Positions 17,150 to 26,698 of a stretch of 64,000 nt of DNA are shown piece after piece. The stretch is from positions 124,001 to 188,000 of the forward strand of contig NZ_AWOR01000068.1 in NCBI RefSeq assembly GCF_000761245.1. The letters run 5' to 3'. This DNA is from Comamonas testosteroni (GTDB taxonomy: Bacteria > Pseudomonadota > Gammaproteobacteria > Burkholderiales > Burkholderiaceae_C). Position 1 is the stretch's first letter, and each line of letters begins with the position of its first letter. Under the pieces are notes generated by a model, which saw nothing but the letters and a program-made list of their open reading frames with translations, searched no databases and was not told the DNA's origin. Both the position numbers and the translations under genes were made by a program.

Positions 17150-17845
17150 TCAGACCACGACCATCATGGCCAGGCTGGCATCCAGGTGTTCGGTGGGCAG
17201 GCGGCGGAAGCCCGAGCGGGCATAGCGCTGCAGACGCCCCAGCGCAAACGAGGTCAGCACACTGGCCGCGACCGATGCTTCGGCCGTCGGTGCAGCAGAG
17301 CCCATGGCGCCAGCGGCAGGGCGCAGGCATTGGCGCAAGGTGGACTCGATGCGGTCAAAGAACTGGTTCATGCGGGTCTGCAGACGCTCGTGCTCGAAAA
17401 CAATGGCGTCGCCGACCATCACGCGCACCATGCCGGGGTTTTTTTCGCCAAACTGCAGCAGCAATGCCACCACGCGGTTGGCATTGCGCACACTCGTGAT
17501 CGGGTCATGTGCAGCCTCGGGCACATCGCGGCCCACGATCTGCTGCACCAGCGTGAAGACGGACTGCTCGATGAACTCGATCAGGCCTTCGAACATCTGG
17601 GCCTTGCTGGCGAAATGACGGTACAGAGCCGCCTCGCTCACGCTCAGATGGGCAGCCAGGGCCGCCGTGGTAATACGGTCGGCACCGGGCTTTTCCAGCA
17701 TGGAGGCCAATGCCTGCAGGATTTGCTCGCGGCGTTCGCCGGGCTTGGGGCGCTTGCGCGCAGGAGCCATGGCGGGAGCGGCAGGACTGTCCTCCGCGGG
17801 ATTTTCAATATTGGAAACAGGCGACAGGACTTCAGACTCAGACAT
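17150..17845 (-). CDS. slmA: Nucleoid occlusion factor SlmA
   Basis: TetR-fold DNA-binding protein that blocks FtsZ ring assembly over the nucleoid. About 231 residues. A short disordered N-terminus leads into KPGERREQILQALASML and an HTH with ITTAALAAHLSVSEAALYRHF, the characteristic SlmA helix 3. The C-terminal domain continues with SKAQMFEGLIEFIEQSVFTLV. In betaproteobacteria slmA is often found close to argB, and here argB is 2.7 kb upstream, separated by a two-component system. Start ATG 17845 (MSESEVL). Confidence 0.88.
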   Translation of the reverse strand: MSESEVLSPVSNIENPAEDSPAAPAMAPARKRPKPGERREQILQALASMLEKPGADRITTAALAAHLSVSEAALYRHFASKAQMFEGLIEFIEQSVFTLVQQIVGRDVPEAAHDPITSVRNANRVVALLLQFGEKNPGMVRVMVGDAIVFEHERLQTRMNQFFDRIESTLRQCLRPAAGAMGSAAPTAEASVAASVLTSFALGRLQRYARSGFRRLPTEHLDASLAMMVVV

Positions 17846-18021
17846 AGGCGACTCAGTATTTATTAGCAATTTTCTCACAGCCAGTTGCACTGTTAAGCAC
17901 ACGACTATCCTTACCGGTAGGTGTCAGGTGCGTCAAACCAACCTTAATACACAGCAGGCTTGCGGTCTCCACCCCAAACTTTCACCCCCGCTCTCACCAA
18001 CACGCAAGCGTAACCGAGAAA

Positions 18022-19521
18022 TTAACCTTTGAGAGCTTCAGATACCTCATGACTGCCTTCTGAAACTGATTGAACCGGAATTTCAAGTCTTACTAATAGG
18101 CCTTTACCGAAACTTCCATCTGAAAAACTCAGTACACCTTGATGCAATTGCGTTATTTCATCGGCAATTGCCAGGCCCAGACCGGTTCCTTCTTCAATCA
18201 CCCCCTGGGCGCGGTAGAAACGCTGGGTAATCTGGCTGCGCTCTTCCTCGGGCACGCCGGGCCCGTCATCGTCAACCTCGACAAAAGCCCATTGCCGCAC
18301 ACCCGCCATCTGCAGCAAGGTGGCATCGTCCGTGCCCACGGGCCGGGGGCGCAGACCGCAGCGCAAGGTGACGCTGCCGCCCCTGGGCGTGTACTTGATG
18401 GCGTTTTCCACCAGATTGGAAACCAGTTCGCGCAGCAACCAGCTATGGCCCCAGACCGATGCAGGCTCGACTTCGAGACCAAAGTCAAGATGCTTGATCG
18501 AGGCACGATCGATAAAGGTCTCGAGCATGCTCTCGCAAAGCTCCTTGAGATCCACCTCCTGCAGTGGCTGCACCTCGGCATTGCGCGCATCGGCACGCGA
18601 CAGGGCCAGCAGTTGACGCGCCAGCTGGGAGGTGCGCCGGGTTGCATCGCGCAGCTGCTCAATCTGCTCCACCGTGAGCACGACCTGCGCCTGCTCACCC
18701 GTACGCTTGGCCAGACGCCTGGCCTCCTGTCCGCTCAAGGCCCAGGCCTCCACCTGAGTCTGCAAGGCCGCCAGCGGCGTGCGCAGCTGGTGGGCTGCAT
18801 CGGCGACGAAACGGCGCTGGCCTTCGGCCTGGGCATTGACCAGGGAGAACAGGCGATTGAGCGAGCGCACCAGAGGCCGCACCTCGGCTGGCGAGGTCTG
18901 CTCGTCGATCGGGCTCAGATCGCGCGGCGAGCGGCGCTCCACCGCCTGCGTCAGCTTGTGCAGCGGCTTGAAGGCCCGGCTCACCGACCAGTAAATGGCC
19001 ACGGCCGCACCCGCAATCAGCAGCAGATTGGGCAGCAAAACATGCATCAGCAGCTGTCGCACCCATTGCTGGCGCACATCGCTGCTGTCGGCCAGCATGA
19101 CGACCATCTCGCCGGCGCCATAGGTTTCGGCCTTGAGCACGGCAACGCGATAGGTCACACCGTCGTGCTCCTGGCTATGGAATTCCGCCGTGCCGGTCGC
19201 CGGCACATCGAAGCTGATCCAGGTATCGCCTGCCACAACATTGCCTTGCAGATCGCCCACGGCATAGCCTGCTTCATCGCCCTGATTGCGCAAAAAGTCT
19301 TCGACGCTTGGCGTCAGCGACACGAGCGGCGGCGTGCCGTCCGCAATCGAGGGCGCGAGCACCGAATCGGCCAGGGCCGGCAGCAAGCGCAACAAACGCT
19401 GGTCATGCTGGGTGGAGGCCTCATCCGCGGCGCTGTAGCTGAACCAGCCACCCATGGCCGCCAAAAGCATCAGCGGCACCAAAAGCAGAACCAGCAGCCG
19501 AAAACGCAGATTGGCGGTCAT
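18022..19521 (-). CDS. Sensor histidine kinase, TctE/QseC-like
   Basis: 499-residue inner-membrane kinase. A transmembrane helix at 7-27 precedes a periplasmic 2CSK_N-like sensor domain to about 160, a second helix near 165-190 and a HAMP-like linker. The HisKA box is FVADAAHQLRTPLAAL (phospho-His near 245), and the HATPase domain has NLVENAIKYTPRGG, DDDGPGVPEEER and GTGLGLAI. Encoded downstream of its response regulator, separated by 130 bp of AT-rich DNA. TctE-like kinases usually control tricarboxylate uptake, but no tct transport genes are adjacent. Confidence 0.88.
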   Translation of the reverse strand: MTANLRFRLLVLLLVPLMLLAAMGGWFSYSAADEASTQHDQRLLRLLPALADSVLAPSIADGTPPLVSLTPSVEDFLRNQGDEAGYAVGDLQGNVVAGDTWISFDVPATGTAEFHSQEHDGVTYRVAVLKAETYGAGEMVVMLADSSDVRQQWVRQLLMHVLLPNLLLIAGAAVAIYWSVSRAFKPLHKLTQAVERRSPRDLSPIDEQTSPAEVRPLVRSLNRLFSLVNAQAEGQRRFVADAAHQLRTPLAALQTQVEAWALSGQEARRLAKRTGEQAQVVLTVEQIEQLRDATRRTSQLARQLLALSRADARNAEVQPLQEVDLKELCESMLETFIDRASIKHLDFGLEVEPASVWGHSWLLRELVSNLVENAIKYTPRGGSVTLRCGLRPRPVGTDDATLLQMAGVRQWAFVEVDDDGPGVPEEERSQITQRFYRAQGVIEEGTGLGLAIADEITQLHQGVLSFSDGSFGKGLLVRLEIPVQSVSEGSHEVSEALKG

Positions 19522-19560
19522 TAATACTTATTTAATGAGAACTCGGAGTATTCAATTTTT

Positions 19561-19578
19561 ATAGCTGCAAGCGCTTTA
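19561..19578 (+). repeat. ATAGCTGC-type intergenic word, copy A
   Basis: ATAGCTGCAAGCGCTTTA in the AT-rich gap between the histidine kinase and response regulator genes. Confidence 0.6.
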
Positions 19579-19651
19579 TTAATAACCAGTTCAGATATAT
19601 AAATAACCAAACTCCATATCAATCAATCGCTGACAGCTATCAAATAGGGAA

Positions 19652-20371
19652 TCAAACGGATTCAGGCATCAACTCCAGCCGATAACCGAAACCGCGAATG
19701 GAGCGTAGGGCCACGCCATGCGGCTCCAGTTTGCTGCGCAGGCGGGACACATAAACTTCCACGGCATTCGGCGTGATTTCACGGTCCCAACCGGTCAGGG
19801 CCTGCAGCAGCTTTTCCTTGCTGGCGGGTTTGGGGGCATTGAGCAGCAGATACTCCAGCACCGTCCATTCACGTGGCCCCAGGTCGATGGGCAGCAGCTT
19901 GCCTTCAGTTTCGCCCTCCTGCGGCAGCTGGCGTGCGCCGGCGCGACGGCCCGCCGTATCCAGCTCAATGCAGCCAAAGTTCAGGACAGCCGAAGTGGCT
20001 GCCTGGGAGCGGCGCATCAGCGCACGCAGGCGCGCCAGCAACTCGGGCAGCTCGAAAGGCTTGACCATATAGTCGTCAGCGCCCCAGTCCAGGCCCTGCA
20101 CCCGGTCCTGCAGCGCATCGCGCGCTGTGAGAATCAACACCGGCATGGCCTTGCTTTCCACATCGCTGCTGCGCAGGCGACGCGTCAGCTCCAGGCCGTT
20201 GATGCCCGGCAGGCCGATATCGATCACCGCCACATCAAACGCTTCCTGGGCCAGCACTTCCAGCGCACGCTCGGCACTGCCCACCCAGTCCACCGCATAA
20301 CCGGCATCGGAAAGACCCAGCTTGATACCGCTGGCCACCATCACATCATCTTCCACCAGAAGCAAACGCAT
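19652..20371 (-). CDS. Response regulator, OmpR/TctD-QseB type
   Basis: 239 residues. The receiver domain has the phospho-acceptor Asp in VAVIDIGLPG (residue 51), upstream acidic EDD and the Lys in VKPFELPELLARL. An OmpR-type winged helix occupies the C-terminal ~100 residues (GPREWTVLEYLLLNAPK, NAVEVYVSRLRSKLEPHG, IRGFGYRLE). Partner of the downstream histidine kinase. A 26-residue insertion (about 140-165) rich in Arg, Glu and Gly sits between the domains. Targets unknown; the pair separates argB from slmA. Confidence 0.9.
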   Translation of the reverse strand: MRLLLVEDDVMVASGIKLGLSDAGYAVDWVGSAERALEVLAQEAFDVAVIDIGLPGINGLELTRRLRSSDVESKAMPVLILTARDALQDRVQGLDWGADDYMVKPFELPELLARLRALMRRSQAATSAVLNFGCIELDTAGRRAGARQLPQEGETEGKLLPIDLGPREWTVLEYLLLNAPKPASKEKLLQALTGWDREITPNAVEVYVSRLRSKLEPHGVALRSIRGFGYRLELMPESV

Positions 20372-20396
20372 AAAGTCCTACCTCGCTCAAAAACAA

Positions 20397-20416
20397 AAGC
20401 CGCCCAAAGGCGGCTT
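20397..20416 (-). terminator. Intrinsic terminator of argB
   Basis: Stem AAGCCGCC (20397-20404) / GGCGGCTT (20409-20416) with loop CAAA, followed on the - strand by TTTGTTTTTGAG. It is positioned after argB and before the response-regulator gene. Confidence 0.7.
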
Positions 20417-20528
20417 GCGGCGGAGTCTAGAGCGCGACTCCACCCGGGAAAGCCCTGCGGCGATGTTAACGCCATATGTGAAAAGTCACTCGACAAGAGC
20501 AACCACATGTCAGGGCCAGACAGACTCA

Positions 20529-21428
20529 TCAATGGCTGCGAATCATCGTGCCATACGCCTGGTCCGTCAAAATTTCCAGCAGCATGGAATGCGGTACGCG
20601 TCCATCGATGATGTGCACCGCATTCACACCCGCCTTGGCAGCATCCAGAGCGCCCGAAATCTTGGGCAGCATGCCACCGGAAATCGTACCGTCGGCAAAC
20701 AGCGCATCAATCTCGCGCGCCGTCAGGTCAGTCAGCAGATTGCCGGCCTTGTCCAGCACACCTGGAGTGTTGGTTAAAAGCACCAGCTTTTCAGCTTGCA
20801 ACACTGTTGCGAGTTTGCTTGCAACCACGTCGGCGTTGATGTTGTAACTTTCGTTCTCTTCACCAAAACCGATAGGGCTGATCACCGGAATGAACGCATC
20901 GTCCTGCAGCGCCTTCACCACGCTGGGATCGATTGCAACGATATCACCCACCTGACCCACATCGTGCTCGATGCTCGGATCCTTGTTGTCCAGCATCTTG
21001 AGCTTCTTGGCGCGAATCAAGCCGCCATCACGCCCCGTCAGGCCCACGGCCTTGCCACCCGCCTGATGGATCAGACCCACGATGTCCTGCTGAACCTCGC
21101 CAGCCAGCACCCACTCCACCACTTCCATGGTTTCCTCATCCGTGACACGCATGCCCTGAATGAATTCACCTTTCTTGCCAAGACGGCCCAGCGCCGCCTC
21201 GATCTGAGGTCCACCACCATGAACCACCACAGGGTTAATCCCCACCAGCTTGAGCAACACCACATCTTCCGCAAAATCGGCCTGCAAGGCAGGATCGGTC
21301 ATGGCGTTCCCGCCATACTTGATGACCATGGTCTTGCCATGGAACTTGCGGATATAGGGCAGCGCTTGCGCCAGGATTTCAGCTTTGTCGCGGGGGGCGA
21401 TCTGGGTGGTGGGGTCAATGGTGGTCAT
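20529..21428 (-). CDS. argB: Acetylglutamate kinase
   Basis: Second step of arginine biosynthesis: phosphorylates N-acetyl-L-glutamate with ATP. 299 residues, the length of arginine-sensitive NAGKs. The N-terminal helix ([17 protein letters not shown]) is typical of the hexameric, arginine-inhibited form. Motifs: [12 protein letters not shown] (phosphate binding), [13 protein letters not shown] (substrate), and [19 protein letters not shown] (ATP/substrate loop). Transcribed divergently from the first O-antigen gene. Confidence 0.95.
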   Translation of the reverse strand: MTTIDPTTQIAPRDKAEILAQALPYIRKFHGKTMVIKYGGNAMTDPALQADFAEDVVLLKLVGINPVVVHGGGPQIEAALGRLGKKGEFIQGMRVTDEETMEVVEWVLAGEVQQDIVGLIHQAGGKAVGLTGRDGGLIRAKKLKMLDNKDPSIEHDVGQVGDIVAIDPSVVKALQDDAFIPVISPIGFGEENESYNINADVVASKLATVLQAEKLVLLTNTPGVLDKAGNLLTDLTAREIDALFADGTISGGMLPKISGALDAAKAGVNAVHIIDGRVPHSMLLEILTDQAYGTMIRSH

Positions 21429-21569
21429 AGATCAAGGCTCTGTCCCGTGGGACAATGTTCAAGTCAGATGGGCTGCATTGTGCCGCAAATGCTCTTGGAG
21501 ACGAGCAAGATGCCAACTTCCCCGAGTCAGCCTCCCACGATATAAAACAATTCCACGTCCACTCACTCC

Positions 21570-22679
21570 ATGAATTCGATTATTTTCTCTGTTCAAGAGT
21601 TATTCAGGTATGACGCGTTCCTTGCAGGTTTGGCTTCGTTTATCACCTGCGTGTTGCTGGTTACCACCCAAAAATGGCATGGAAGCTTTTCCATGGACTC
21701 TAGTAGTGGGGTACAGAAGGTTCACACCACCCCGACGCCAAGAATTGGCGGCATCGGTATTGCCATAGGCGTCTTTGCAGGTTTCGCGGCCTCGAGCCAT
21801 GGTGCAGCTGCGGCGGAGAAGAGAATGATTCTTGGTGCCATCCTCATGGCTGGAATACCTGCTTTCATTTTTGGCCTTTTGGAAGATTTGACCAAAAAGG
21901 TATCGGTAAAAATCCGTCTTCTGGCCACCATGGCCTCTGGCGTCCTGGGCTGGGGTATTACAGGAACATCACTCACCCATGTCGATATTCCAGGCCTTGA
22001 CTTCTTACTGGGCTTTACCATCATCTCGGTCATCTTCACTGCCATCGCTGTTGGCGGAGTTGCCAACTCCATCAACATCATCGATGGACTGAACGGCCTG
22101 ACCGCAGGCACTGCAATGATTATTCTTGCTGCCTTCGGTATCATTGCAAGGCTAGTAGGAGATATCCCTCTTGCCTTTACCTGCTTGATTATTGCTGGCG
22201 CTGTTGCAGGTTTCTTTTTTGTCAACTGGCCAAAGGGGAAGATATTTCTGGGCGACGGGGGTGCATATTTTCTTGGGTTTACACTGGCATGGATTGCCGT
22301 GCTTCTTCCAGAGCGCAATCATTCGGTTTCCCCATGGACCAGCCTGCTGATTTGCTCCTACCCTATTATTGAAGTAGGTTTTAGCATTTTGCGAAGATCT
22401 CTCCGAGAAGGCTATAGTCCAACTGAGCCGGACTTCTTTCACCTGCACTCTTTGGCCAACAAACGCTGGGCACGAAAAATATTCTCCAATTTTTCAAAGC
22501 CTATGCAAAACGGGTTAACTGCCCCTTTTCTCTGGATCTATGCAGCAATCCCCTGCACATTGGCAGTCCTGACCTATCAAAGCAAACTATTGACTGCTGC
22601 GTCTTTCATATTCAGCTCGTTATGCTATTTGATGTTCTATCGAAAGCTGGCATTCTTCAGATGGCTACCCAGGAAGTGA
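21570..22679 (+). CDS. Undecaprenyl-phosphate sugar-1-phosphate transferase (WecA/WbpL family)
   Basis: Integral membrane enzyme (about 369 residues, 10-11 predicted helices) that begins O-antigen units by moving a HexNAc-1-phosphate onto undecaprenyl phosphate. Family motifs: TPRIGGIGI near residue 55, GLLEDLTKKV near 105 (E-D in place of the common D-D), NSINIIDGLNGLTAG near 170, and FLGDGGAYFLGF near 225. First gene at the argB edge of the O-antigen locus and the only one on the + strand. The 3' end overlaps wbuC by 15 bp, tail to tail. Sugar specificity is unresolved; GlcNAc, QuiNAc or FucNAc are candidates. Confidence 0.85.
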   Translation: MNSIIFSVQELFRYDAFLAGLASFITCVLLVTTQKWHGSFSMDSSSGVQKVHTTPTPRIGGIGIAIGVFAGFAASSHGAAAAEKRMILGAILMAGIPAFIFGLLEDLTKKVSVKIRLLATMASGVLGWGITGTSLTHVDIPGLDFLLGFTIISVIFTAIAVGGVANSINIIDGLNGLTAGTAMIILAAFGIIARLVGDIPLAFTCLIIAGAVAGFFFVNWPKGKIFLGDGGAYFLGFTLAWIAVLLPERNHSVSPWTSLLICSYPIIEVGFSILRRSLREGYSPTEPDFFHLHSLANKRWARKIFSNFSKPMQNGLTAPFLWIYAAIPCTLAVLTYQSKLLTAASFIFSSLCYLMFYRKLAFFRWLPRK

Positions 22680-23165
22680 CACAAGCTTCTTCAAGGCCCC
22701 CAGGTAAATCTGACCTTCTTGAGTCATTTCCTCGGGGGCCCAGGAAGCGAAATACTTAGGAGCCTCCGGATCGAAGGGGCCCCCCTTCATTTCAAGCAAT
22801 ATAGAGCCGCTTTCAAGTGAAATGACTGTGTGCCATTGCCCCGGCTGAACCTCGACCCCCACTGCCACGCCCTGCTCCTCTGCGTGATTTCCTGCGCCGA
22901 ATAGGTGAACAGCCTGCACTTCCCCTTTGCTCCCAAAAACTATGAAAGCCAGCAAACCCTTGATGGCAATAAGAGTTTCTGCCCCCTGGTAGGGGCCGTG
23001 GCAGTGAGGCCTTAGATAGCTATCGGGCTCAATCGCATTGAAGAACCGCTGGCATGCCTCCTGGTAGTCAGCATGCAGGTTCTTATGCTTTCGCCTTCTG
23101 GGATTGGATCTAGCCTCATCTATCAATGAGCCCATCAAATCTCCAGAGAAAACTCGTACCGACAT
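22665..23165 (-). CDS. wbuC: WbuC-type cupin-fold metalloprotein
   Basis: 166-residue protein with a cupin-like core: LRPHCHGPYQGAETLIAIKG supplies the metal-binding His cluster and the Glu, and GVEVQPGQWHTVISL the second His motif. WbuC proteins are encoded at the end of many L-FucNAc-containing O-antigen and colitose loci (for example E. coli O26), and their exact role is not established. Start is 3 bp after the wbuB stop, implying translational coupling. It converges with and overlaps the initiating transferase gene. Confidence 0.85.
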   Translation of the reverse strand: MSVRVFSGDLMGSLIDEARSNPRRRKHKNLHADYQEACQRFFNAIEPDSYLRPHCHGPYQGAETLIAIKGLLAFIVFGSKGEVQAVHLFGAGNHAEEQGVAVGVEVQPGQWHTVISLESGSILLEMKGGPFDPEAPKYFASWAPEEMTQEGQIYLGALKKLVSLPG

Positions 23166-23167
23166 TA

Positions 23168-24358
23168 TTATCTTTCTAGTTCCTGAACGATTTGTCTCAC
23201 AGCTTGCGAAGGCGAAAACATTTTTTCATATACAGCTCTGCATCTTTTCCGGAAATCGGCATCCGTCTCGACAGAATTGATCAAAGCATTAGCCTTTCGC
23301 TCCAGATCCAAGATGTCAGCGCTCTCGCAAGCCACACCAACACCTTCGCTCCTGATGAGCTCCGCAAGATCATTGCCAGGGTTTATGTTTGCCAGAACGG
23401 GAATGCCGCTTTGCATATAAGAAAGAAATTTCCCGGGAATGTTATGTGATTTATGTCTCTGATCCAAAGAAACAATACCTACGAAGCATTGCTCATAAAG
23501 TGCAGGAATCTCATCAGGATGAATCTCATCCTTGAATTCCATGTTATCCAAAGACCTTTTGCGAGACTCCTCAGCCAGCCTTTTGGCCTCGCTACCACGA
23601 CCAACAAACAAAAATCCAATATCGCGTCGATCTTTAAGCTTTTCTGCGAGATCTATCAGGATGTCCATGCCCTGAGCGACGCCCATATTTCCCGCATACA
23701 CAAATATCTTTCGCCCGACCAGAGTCGTCCTATTTATCGATATCGAGCAACTACCTGGCTTTGTATCCGCAAGCCAGTTCTGAAGCACCACCAATTTCTT
23801 TCCCTTGTTCTTCTGCCAATCCTCAAAATATGAGAGATTCCCAGGAGTTTGAACGCCGATGATATCGGCCACAGAATATTGATAGCGGGCCACTGCACTA
23901 AAGAAACGGTAAATAAGCCCCCTTCCCATCAAGCCCATATCAACAGCCCACTCAGGGAAGATATCTCTTATTATCAGATAACCTTTGCAATCACTGCCTT
24001 TCTTCAAGTCATTGACAAAAGGCGCATGAAATATGGAAGGAGCATACCAAGCAACACCATCCCATTTTTCGTGACGCAAAGGGGACTTTTTATAGCCCCT
24101 TTTCATAAAAAATGGCATCAGGAATTCTGACAAGGTTCTTCTCGCGTAATTGACGTCCTTGGTTTTGGGGGACTTCAGCCTCAAGACCTGAAAACCTTCC
24201 ATCTCCTCAAGAAGAAAGTCCTCCTTGATCTCCCACGATGGAAGAATTACCGTCAATTGATGGCCTTGAGCAACAAATTCACGCGATAAGTCCCTTAGCT
24301 GCACTGCCCCGGAATTCCGCAAGGGAGGAAAGGTGTCAGCGATCAAGGCTATTTTCAT
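23168..24358 (-). CDS. wbuB: Glycosyltransferase family 4, WbuB-like (L-FucNAc transferase)
   Basis: 396-residue GT-B enzyme. N-terminal Rossmann start MKIALIADTFPPLRNSGAVQ, mid-domain YAGNMGVAQGMDILIDLAEK, and acceptor/donor loop EIPALYEQCFVGIVSL. WbuB of E. coli O26 is proposed to transfer L-FucNAc from UDP-L-FucNAc. Here it directly follows fnlA-fnlB-fnlC and precedes wbuC, the same set as that locus. Its GC content is visibly lower than in flanking housekeeping genes. Linkage and acceptor not inferable. Confidence 0.82.
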   Translation of the reverse strand: MKIALIADTFPPLRNSGAVQLRDLSREFVAQGHQLTVILPSWEIKEDFLLEEMEGFQVLRLKSPKTKDVNYARRTLSEFLMPFFMKRGYKKSPLRHEKWDGVAWYAPSIFHAPFVNDLKKGSDCKGYLIIRDIFPEWAVDMGLMGRGLIYRFFSAVARYQYSVADIIGVQTPGNLSYFEDWQKNKGKKLVVLQNWLADTKPGSCSISINRTTLVGRKIFVYAGNMGVAQGMDILIDLAEKLKDRRDIGFLFVGRGSEAKRLAEESRKRSLDNMEFKDEIHPDEIPALYEQCFVGIVSLDQRHKSHNIPGKFLSYMQSGIPVLANINPGNDLAELIRSEGVGVACESADILDLERKANALINSVETDADFRKRCRAVYEKMFSPSQAVRQIVQELER

Positions 24359-24373
24359 TCTTCACAACCAGTC

Positions 24374-25504
24374 TCAGTATTTCTTCCACACCACTCGATT
24401 CACATAATCGGTGTAGCTGTGAATGATACGGACTACCTTGTCACTCACGTTCGGCATGCTGTAGTCGGACACTTGGCGCAACAGCCGCTCGTTGCCCCGC
24501 GGTTGGTTCTGCAAAATCGCAAGCCCCTGCAGCACCCGCTGCTCTTCGAGGCCAACCATCATCACAGCCGCTTCCTCCATACCTTCCGGACGCTCATGAG
24601 CCTCGCGCAGGTTCAGGGCCGGGAAGTTCAAAATGGACGACTCCTCATTGATGGTTCCGCTGTCGGAAAGCACCGCTCGCGCAGACAACTGCAGCTTGTT
24701 GTAATCGGTGAATCCCAACGGCTTGAGCAATTGAACCAGGGGATGGAACTGCGCCCCCATGGCCTCCACCCGCTTTTGTGTGCGCGGATGAGTGGAAACA
24801 ATAACAGGCAGGCCATAGACTTCGGCTACCTTGTTGAGCACCTGCACCAGCTTGCCGAAATTGCGGTCGGATTCAATGTTTTCCTCACGGTGCGCACTGA
24901 CCACAAAGAAGTCGGCTGGCTGCAGTCCCAGCCGCTGCAACACATCGGAGGCATCGATACGCTCGCGGTAATGCGTCAGCACCTCGAACATCGGGCTGCC
25001 AGTCTTGATCACCTGATCCGGTGGCAGGCCTTCGCGCAGCAGATACTCACGCGCAATGCTGCTGTAGGTGAGATTGATGTCGGCCGTGTGATCCACGATG
25101 CGGCGATTGGTCTCCTCGGGAACACGCTGGTCGAAGCAGCGGTTGCCCGCTTCCATGTGGAAGATCGGGATCTTACGTCGCTTGGCCGGGATTACCGACA
25201 AGCAACTGTTGGTATCACCCAGTACCAGCAGCGCCTCGGGCTGCTCGGCAATCAACACAGCATCCATGGCAGCAATGATCTTGCCGATGGTCTCTGCAGC
25301 GCTGCCACCCGCAGCGTTCAGGAAGTGGTCCGGTTTGCGAATGCCCAGGTCGTCAAAGAAGATCTGGTTGAGCTCGTAGTCGTAGTTTTGACCCGTGTGC
25401 ACCACAACGTGCTCGCAATTCTCGTCTAGGCGAGCCAACACGCGGGAAAGACGAATGATTTCAGGCCGGGTACCGACCACGGTCATGACTTTGAGTTTTT
25501 TCAT
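24374..25504 (-). CDS. fnlC: UDP-N-acetyl-L-pneumosamine 2-epimerase (FnlC/WbjD)
   Basis: 376-residue non-hydrolysing UDP-HexNAc 2-epimerase. Motifs: VVGTRPEIIRLSRVL at the N-terminus, HTGQNYDYELNQIFFDDL near 40, HMEAGNRCFDQRVPEE near 118, SAHREENI near 205 and DSGTINEESS near 285. Adjacent to fnlA and fnlB, so assigned as the last step to UDP-N-acetyl-L-fucosamine rather than UDP-ManNAc. 60 bp separate it from fnlB. Confidence 0.9.
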   Translation of the reverse strand: MKKLKVMTVVGTRPEIIRLSRVLARLDENCEHVVVHTGQNYDYELNQIFFDDLGIRKPDHFLNAAGGSAAETIGKIIAAMDAVLIAEQPEALLVLGDTNSCLSVIPAKRRKIPIFHMEAGNRCFDQRVPEETNRRIVDHTADINLTYSSIAREYLLREGLPPDQVIKTGSPMFEVLTHYRERIDASDVLQRLGLQPADFFVVSAHREENIESDRNFGKLVQVLNKVAEVYGLPVIVSTHPRTQKRVEAMGAQFHPLVQLLKPLGFTDYNKLQLSARAVLSDSGTINEESSILNFPALNLREAHERPEGMEEAAVMMVGLEEQRVLQGLAILQNQPRGNERLLRQVSDYSMPNVSDKVVRIIHSYTDYVNRVVWKKY

Positions 25505-25564
25505 TTGGGATCTGGAAAGAAGGGGATCTGACGCCCGAGATCACCGGGCGCTCAGCGAAGCTGG

Positions 25565-26695
25565 TTACAGCAGGCACGCAAAGGTATCCGGCCTAGCACG
25601 GTCGAATACCTCGTTTGCCCAGAGCATGACAATCATCTCGTCAGCGCCGATATTGGTAATGTCGTGCGTCCAGCCTGGCACCGTTTCAACAATCTCGGCC
25701 TTGTCACCGCTGGTGACAAGCTCATGGGCTTGGCCTGTCTGCATATGGCGGAACTTGAAACGCGCCTGCCCTTTGATCACGAGGAATTTTTCGGTCTTCG
25801 TGTGGTGGTAGTGCCCGCCCCGCGTAATGCCCGGGTGTGCGGTAAAAAAGGAAAACTGGCCGCAATCCGGCGTCTTGAGCATTTCTACGAACACACCTCG
25901 CGGGTCCCCATGCTGGGGCACGGCATAGGTGAAAGCCTCCACAGGCAAATAGCTCACGTACGTGGCATACAACGCCCGCACCAAGCCAGTCCCCACACGC
26001 TCGGTCATCAGCGTGCCACGGCTGTCCTTGAAGGCCTGGATCTGGGCTGCGAGCTGACCCACAGTCGTCGTGTATTGCGGCGTCACGGCGGCAAAACCAT
26101 CGGAATCGACCATGGCATCCGCACCATCCATGAGCTGCATGAAGCGCTCAACGACATCGTCCACGTAGACAAGAGTCAATGACACCGCTGGATCATTCAC
26201 CTGAATGGGTAGATCGCGCGCTATGTTGTGGCAGAACGTCGCCACGGCAGAGTTGTAGTTGGGCTTGCACCATTTGCCGAAGACATTGGGCAAACGGAAA
26301 ACATGCACCGGCACGCCGGCCGAGCGCTGCAGAGCAAATAGCGCATCCTCGGCCGTGCGCTTGCTCTGCCCATAGGGGTTATCAAGCGCCGCCTGGGTGG
26401 AAGAGGTGCACACCACGGGGATCTTTCGCCCTGTTTCCTCAGCCACCGCACCCACAGCTCGGCACAAGATTTGCGTCATTTCGGCGTTGCCGGTAGCGAA
26501 CTCATGCGGGTCTTTCGGTCGATTGACGCCCGCCAGGTGGAACACGAAATCCACCTCCTTCAGCAAACCGGGCAGTTGAGCCACATCACTCTCACGCGTA
26601 AAGCCCAGAACCTGCACATCCTTGCGCTCAGCTAGGTGCAGTTGCAGGTTCTTGCCCACAAAGCCGTTAACGCCGGTGATCAGAACCTTTTTCAT
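25565..26695 (-). CDS. fnlB: UDP-2-acetamido-2,6-dideoxy-hexulose reductase (FnlB/WbjC, CapF-like)
   Basis: 376 residues with two domains. The N-terminal SDR has ITGVNGFVGKN for nucleotide binding and NPYGQSKRTAED as the catalytic YxxxK near 115. The C-terminal cupin (from about residue 255) has HYHHTKTEKFLVIKG and VETVPGWTHDITNIG. This SDR-cupin fusion is the CapF/WbjC signature. The SDR part reduces the 4-keto sugar using NADPH and the cupin part performs 3-epimerisation, on the way to UDP-L-FucNAc. It begins 3 bp after fnlA stops. Confidence 0.9.
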   Translation of the reverse strand: MKKVLITGVNGFVGKNLQLHLAERKDVQVLGFTRESDVAQLPGLLKEVDFVFHLAGVNRPKDPHEFATGNAEMTQILCRAVGAVAEETGRKIPVVCTSSTQAALDNPYGQSKRTAEDALFALQRSAGVPVHVFRLPNVFGKWCKPNYNSAVATFCHNIARDLPIQVNDPAVSLTLVYVDDVVERFMQLMDGADAMVDSDGFAAVTPQYTTTVGQLAAQIQAFKDSRGTLMTERVGTGLVRALYATYVSYLPVEAFTYAVPQHGDPRGVFVEMLKTPDCGQFSFFTAHPGITRGGHYHHTKTEKFLVIKGQARFKFRHMQTGQAHELVTSGDKAEIVETVPGWTHDITNIGADEMIVMLWANEVFDRARPDTFACLL

Positions 26696-26698
26696 GCT

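Noticed and set aside
21442-21453. GTCCCGTGGGAC near argB as an operator
   Set aside because: Only 5-bp arms with a non-palindromic centre, easily random in GC-rich DNA; ArgR-type boxes are AT-rich.
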